Notes under the pieces: model-generated | Database searches by the model: none | The model's input: only the letters and a program-made list of their open reading frames with translations | Told to the model about the DNA's origin: nothing | Shown: positions 60,501 to 64,000 of the stretch, in pieces | Numbering within the stretch: the stretch's first letter is position 1 | How the letters are laid out: every line of letters begins with the position of its first letter | Source: Nematostella vectensis | Taxonomy: Eukaryota; Cnidaria; Anthozoa; Actiniaria; Edwardsiidae | DNA: 64,000 bases | Assembly (NCBI RefSeq): GCF_932526225.1 | Contig: NC_064045.1 | Coordinates: 5,963,498-6,027,497, forward strand | Direction: 5' to 3' | Position numbers and translations under genes: made by a program

Positions 60501-63500
60501 CTTCCCAGCCATTTAACCCAAAGTGGGCATCTTCTGCCTGATCCGCCATAGCAGTCTTTTCTGTGATTCGGGTGAGCAAATCCCTAGATGGATTGCCTAC
60601 CAAGGCTAACAGGCCCCATCTGCCCAGAAGGGAATATACCGTCCCTGGTTCGGTCCCTGGTATAACATTTTGTCTAAGACAGGTGCACCACGTGAAGGTA
60701 GTTATACAGGAATTAGGTGACCAGAGCCGTGGGGAGTAGTCACTGTTCTATGAACGTCTGAACTCACGCATTATATATAAGTACACCGAATTTCAAACAT
60801 ATATATAAAAAACACCTTTTTAAAGGCACTTTTCAAAACAAACTTTCTTGATATCAAAACGAAGTTTCATGGTTTTGTATATTTACAGGGTAATACTTGC
60901 CCGAAAAGTATGAGAGGGGGCTGGTACCTATTTGACGATCGCCTCGATTTGACGCCAAGCCCGAACAGAACGATGGGTACTTTGCCTGATGGTGTTTATA
61001 ATGAAAATACACTGTACGATTTCTGCTGTTCGACTGGTGGAAGCACAAGCGATGCCATATCGCTTCCATTGGATTCTCCATTTTATCTTTTTCCGTATCA
61101 GTCTGCGATGTGCCAAAAAGTCAAAGGTATATATTGAACAGAATATTACCGAGTCATCCCCGGATAGACAATAGTTTTTCCTCCTGAACATTTTTTGGCC
61201 ATTTTAGAACTTTGGATCAATATGCATGCTTTTCACTTAAAGGATTTATCTAGATACCTTCATCCTCCAAATGCGGCCAATAGGCGACTTGCACTAACTT
61301 ACCACGTGACTTTTTGAGTGGCAAATTCAAAAATTCGAAATGACTGCGACAGTCACGCCAAAGAGCGACAAAAAAATAAAATGAAAAGTCCTTTCTGACT
61401 AAGACACTTAGGACTAAATAATGTGCTTTTTGTTTGTGTTCATTTGCGGTCCCGAGGATGGCTGACTATACTCCAAAATAATCACCCTCGAAATCGCAGT
61501 TTTTGTTTTAGACTAGCTTCCACTGTAAGACTAAAACTAATGTTTCAATGCTTATTTATTCAGGCGCGCTGATAAACACAGAGTATATATGGTTTCACAC
61601 GGACATGAAGAATGTCTATCAACCGCCATTACCTTTCAAGTTAACAGCCGATTCCTCAAAGCTCTTCTACTGCCACTACAGAGGTAAGCCTGGTAACGTG
61701 ACTCGCAAAAAGCATCGTTTGCGTCACGTGACGTTACCTGACAATACGTCACATCGCTCAGTGAAAGCTATACACCTACTTTATTAGCTTTCCAAGAGCC
61801 TAGGTTTTCTTTAAAAAACCTGACGGACAATGTTTTATTTTTTCACATATGCACCTTTTTTTGATTTTGATGCGACTTTTGGTCAAGGAAGGGTCATTAT
61901 TTAACGGGAGGGAGGGGGGGCATATTTTTAGCTCCGACAGGGTTCAGGGTTAGGCCTTGTTTTTAATAGGTATTCTGATCAATTTTCGAGCCTTCTGAAA
62001 GTCTGGAATTACATTTTTTTTCTGAGAAGCAACACACGGCACAGTAAACAGTTCGTCATACAGTTGTAAAATTTGCTGGAACTCATGGAAGAACGTGCCT
62101 AGGTAGGGCATTACTTGACTAGAGTATAATTCAATCAATCAATCAATCAATCAAGTTTATTTCACCAAATAATAGTATAATGATAATAATGCAAAAAATA
62201 GTGATGATGAGGAGTCTACTAAAAGCATAATGCTTATGAAGTGTAGACCCCTGTCGCAGACTAAGTAGCGTCTCTACTAAAATATATATGAATGTTCTTG
62301 ATTTGACTAAGGAATCCTTATTATTAAATTTACATGTGGCTGATTTGATGAAATAAAGTAGAATCATATCTATAAATCAATAGCTGCTTTTTGAGAGAGG
62401 ATATTGTCCTTTACAATCTTTTTGAACATATTTACTGATCTGCATTGTTTTGCTTGACAAGTGAGTTTGCTCCAGATTTTTGGACCCCTGTACGAAATTG
62501 AAAATTGGCCCCGTCTTGTTTTTCTAAGAGTTGTGCGATAGTCGCATGAATTTCTTATGTTATAGCTGTGGATTGTATTATTTCTTTTAAAAAAGTTATC
62601 AAAAGTCCCCGGTAATTGATTATTGTCGAATTTATACATGAATAATGCAGTTTTAAGGGTGTTTTAATTCTAAGTAAAGTAAAGAATAAGCGTTTTTAAA
62701 GATTTTTTTTTTGTTCTGGGCTAGGGCCTTTTTGGGAGAGGTTACAATTTTTGCGCTTTAGATTGGGAGAGGTTGTGGAAATTTTTGAACCGGAAAAACA
62801 TTCAACTGGATTATCCAGGCGCGCAGTACTGGAACGAGTCTTGCTTTTTTCAGCACTGCTTAGGTATCATATGATAAAAGCATAGTATTCGAAGATTCCT
62901 TTTTTTGGCCACCAAGGGGTTGGGGGTGGGGTTGCACCATGCGCACTTCCTGTGTACGCTGTTCATCCGCTTGACATACTTATTGATAATAGTGTTACAG
63001 CTCATAGTGACACCTGACTTACTGGATCAGGGGGATCCAGGATTTCAAAATGGGGTGGGGGGGTGGATGATGGCCGGATAGACGGCTTACAACTGATCCA
63101 GTGGTTCTTTGTAGGTCACTACATAGATTTTAGAGTACTTCACGCTGAATTGGATTTGTCGCGTCAGCAAAGTCAAGCAGGCGAAGGCATTTATTTTCTT
63201 CAAACAAGCATTTTTTTACTCAAAAAATGGGGGTGGATATCCACCCAATCCACCCCCCCCCTTGTATCCGACCCTATGCACAGCTCAACTGTAAAAGTCT
63301 ACTTCATTAAGTGTGTTGCATGCAATAAACTATGATAGTTTTTTTGAGCTCTAACTTCATGTTACTGGCTTCTCAAACATATAATTTATTTATGTAACTT
63401 CTTAGTGGACCAATGTTGTTTTGGATCAGTGTTACATCGAAGATCATACCTTTGAAATGGGAATAATTCAGAAATGTGAATGTTATTGGTAAATATTTTA

Positions 63501-64000
63501 ACTATTCTAGAGGACATGTGGTGACCTTTCTAGGCTTCTTACTTCATGTTGGCTACAAATCAGGTACCGGAAACATAATATACCAGCAGGGGGCATTGTA
63601 TTGTCAGGCTAATACCTCCAAAACAATACTGCTTGAAATGGTACAAAAAATAGCATTACCAATTCAACTTAGAATTTCAAATTTAACAGTTTTTTTTCAT
63701 CTGTTCTTTCATTTTTTAAGATAAAAAAGATTCTCCTCTTTGATGTCTCTTATTGTTTTTTGTTAGCTTGTGGATATAACATAAACTCCACAATTGGAGA
63801 AGTCAAGTCAGAGTACTTTCCCGCCAAATACCCAGTTGATGTCGATTGCAAGTGGAGGATCACGGTCCCCAGTCACCATAGCAACTACCACTTCGTCATA
63901 ACATTGATGAACTTCACCTTGGATGCTTCAAACCCATCATGCTCGGCGAGCTGTGAGTGTAACGATTGGCTTCGCATTACCGGAACCGGAAATGATTCGC
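54580..64000 (+). CDS. Second ApeC-CUB protein (3' partial, 5 exons seen)
   Basis: Exons: 54580-54643, 56179-56444, 60889-61126, 61564-61683 and 63767 to the window end. An in-frame ATG at 54565 is an alternative start. Exon 1 encodes a hydrophobic signal peptide (MTVHAGIQTLFATILLLHS). The ApeC domain spans exons 2-4 (WPKGRYGLP, SFCIKNTTDGDQ, WPPGKYCIFAK, GVYNENTLYDFCC, AISLPLDSPFYLFP, MCQKVKG, FYCHYRG). Exon 5 opens a CUB domain (ACGYN, YFPAKYPVDVDCKWRITV, CECNDWLRI). Order and outer intron phases match the first ApeC gene, which lies 3 kb upstream in the same direction, so they are tandem paralogues. Introns inside the ApeC domain differ from those of the first gene. The Cys of GLPC in the first gene is Arg here. 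Whether a stalk, membrane helix and tyrosine tail follow cannot be seen. Confidence 0.82.
56010..56155. mobile_element. TTA-flanked MITE just upstream of exon 2 of the second ApeC gene
   Basis: The left end AGCATGGTTTCCATATAGTC and the right end (reverse complement) AGCCTGGTTTCCATAGAGTC are inverted repeats. TTA lies on both sides (56007-56009, 56156-56158), as for Harbinger elements. It ends 23 bp before exon 2, so it supplies part of the acceptor region. Confidence 0.75.
56711..60740 (-). mobile_element. Full-length non-LTR retrotransposon (LINE, RTE-like)
   Basis: A 9-bp direct repeat CACTGTTCT lies at 56702-56710 and 60741-60749, a target-site duplication that fixes the element at 4030 bp. 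On - its 3' end is a short (ATG)n tail (56711-56724), the 5' UTR occupies about 60740-60050, and one uninterrupted coding region follows. It sits antisense inside intron 2 of the second ApeC gene. The microsatellite tail and single endonuclease-RT frame fit RTE-type elements; the clade is tentative. Confidence 0.85.
56968..59916 (-). CDS. LINE ORF: apurinic-type endonuclease plus reverse transcriptase
   Basis: 982 codons from the first Met, without a break. The endonuclease domain actually begins upstream of that Met (GAWNVRTL, at about 59940), so translation may start earlier; the frame stays open back to about 60049. Endonuclease motifs: LSETRLADEG (catalytic Glu), LLGDLNARVG and WTDHRLV. 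Reverse transcriptase motifs: IPTEVYKAL, HRGISLLTIAGK, FFIDLTKAFDTV (motif A), GVKQGCVLAPVLFN (motif B) and LFADDCALM (motif C), then VYLGSTISND and a C-terminal part with LLYGCETW. All catalytic residues are present, so this copy looks young and possibly still active. Confidence 0.9.
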   Translation of the reverse strand: MDRGIITRPQRRTALVAKELARYNIDIAALSETRLADEGSLTEQTSGYTFFWKEKAAHEDRIHGVGLAIRTSLLKELPDLPTGVNERLMKLPLPLCYKRYATIISAYAPTLTSPEETIEQSYDDLSSILNSVPAGDKIILLGDLNARVGRDYERWDGVLGRHGVGKMNNNGLLLLSKCAEYDLVITNTVFRMADKFKTTWMHPRSKQWHLIDFVIVRQRDIQDVHVTRAMRGAVGWTDHRLVRCTLKLHIAPRHPKRPKLVRTPFNTARLQQPSYLQKFQNSLNEKLTANGPLSGDPKEKWNQFRDVVTETAKTALGPKTRKHQDWFDENNEAIENLLARKNKAFMEWQNDPSSAAKKDRFKSLQYLAQQEIRTMRDQWWEKKAEEIQGFADSNNSKHFFSSLKTVYGPSKSGSAPLLSADGATLIKDKTAINMRWREHFSQLLNRPSSVDQSALDQIPQQLIIEELSDPPSMEELTKAIKQMSSGKAAGKDGIPTEVYKALSDEALHAFHSVLISIWDGEVMPADLRDASIVALYKNKGTRTVCENHRGISLLTIAGKILARIMLNRLIPSVAEKNLPESQCGFRPGRCTVDMVFSVRQIQEKCLEQNMNLYAFFIDLTKAFDTVNREALWIILSKLGCPAKFTTLIRLFHDDMTGEVLSDGEPSESFSISNGVKQGCVLAPVLFNLFFTQVLLHAVRDLDLGVYIRYRLGGSLFGLRRLTAKTKTMERLILDALFADDCALMAHQENHLQTIVDKFSEASKLFGLTISLSKTEVLLQPAPDSIPQQPCITIDGTQLKNVDSFVYLGSTISNDNTLDKEIAARIQKASHALGKLRTKVLQHQDIRLSTKLKVYNAIVLPSLLYGCETWTLYCRHIKKLERFHTRSLRAIMRIRWQDRITNLEVLDRADTTSIEAKILQAQLRWSGHVIRMEESRIPRQVLYSELASGYRKKGRPKKRYKDNLKSNLKWTSPTSTARGGGVQ
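62131..62640 (-). mobile_element. 3' fragment of a CR1/L2-like LINE
   Basis: On - the region reads a LINE C-terminus (FDNFFKRNNTIHSYNIR, FSISYRGPKIWSKL), then a 3' UTR ending in an (ATTG)n tail at 62131-62153. The copy is strongly 5'-truncated and lies in intron 4 of the second ApeC gene. Confidence 0.75.
62817..63300. repeat. Clustered MITE remnants, intron 4 of the second ApeC gene
   Basis: A GGCGCG-family copy (GCATAGTATTCGAAGATTCC near 62880, end TGTGTACGC near 62953) is followed by a hAT-like copy with G- and C-rich inverted arms (GGATCAGGGGGATCCAGG near 63023; CCCCCTTGTATCCGACCC near 63257). Confidence 0.5.

Overview
The window is animal nuclear DNA with intron-rich genes, GT-AG introns, many short inverted-repeat transposons and long minisatellites. 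The combination of an apextrin-type ApeC domain, CUB domains and an 805-aa-type ClC-7 suggests a marine invertebrate. A cnidarian such as a sea anemone is my best guess, but this is inference and I could not search a database.

Layout. (1) 779-4381, +: the 3' end of a gene encoding a ZU5-like domain, an acidic/basic linker and a profilin/EVH1-type proline-rich tail. (2) 4639-7437, -: a complete five-exon mitochondrial ribosomal protein L12 gene (197 aa), tail-to-tail with gene 1, their poly(A) signals lying within about 30 bp. (3) 7824-32388, +: a complete 22-coding-exon CLCN7 (lysosomal Cl-/H+ exchanger, 795 aa), head-to-head with MRPL12 across 386 bp. Its introns hold at least nine tandem arrays, three of which carry copies of an exon's own splice junction. 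(4) 32389-36826: intergenic, with a foldback element, a 12-bp array and a graded tetranucleotide tract. (5) 36827-51591, +: a complete 13-exon gene for a predicted type I receptor (590 aa): signal peptide, ApeC, CUB, Thr-rich stalk, one membrane helix, and a tail built from phase 2-2 mini-exons carrying N-x-L-Y motifs. (6) 51592-54579: intergenic, with a decayed LINE between inverted repeats. (7) 54580-64000, +: a second ApeC-CUB gene, cut by the window edge, with a full-length 4-kb LINE antisense in intron 2.

How they fit together. The two ApeC-CUB genes are tandem paralogues and the most interesting content. ApeC domains of apextrin-like proteins bind bacterial cell-wall material in amphioxus, so a membrane-anchored ApeC-CUB protein with tyrosine motifs is a candidate innate-immune receptor (inference). 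MRPL12 and CLCN7 are housekeeping organelle genes that probably share a promoter region. Exon boundaries below were set by hand from splice signals, unbroken frame across all junctions and family similarity. For MRPL12, CLCN7 and the first ApeC gene the summed exon lengths are exact multiples of three and the protein lengths match expectations.
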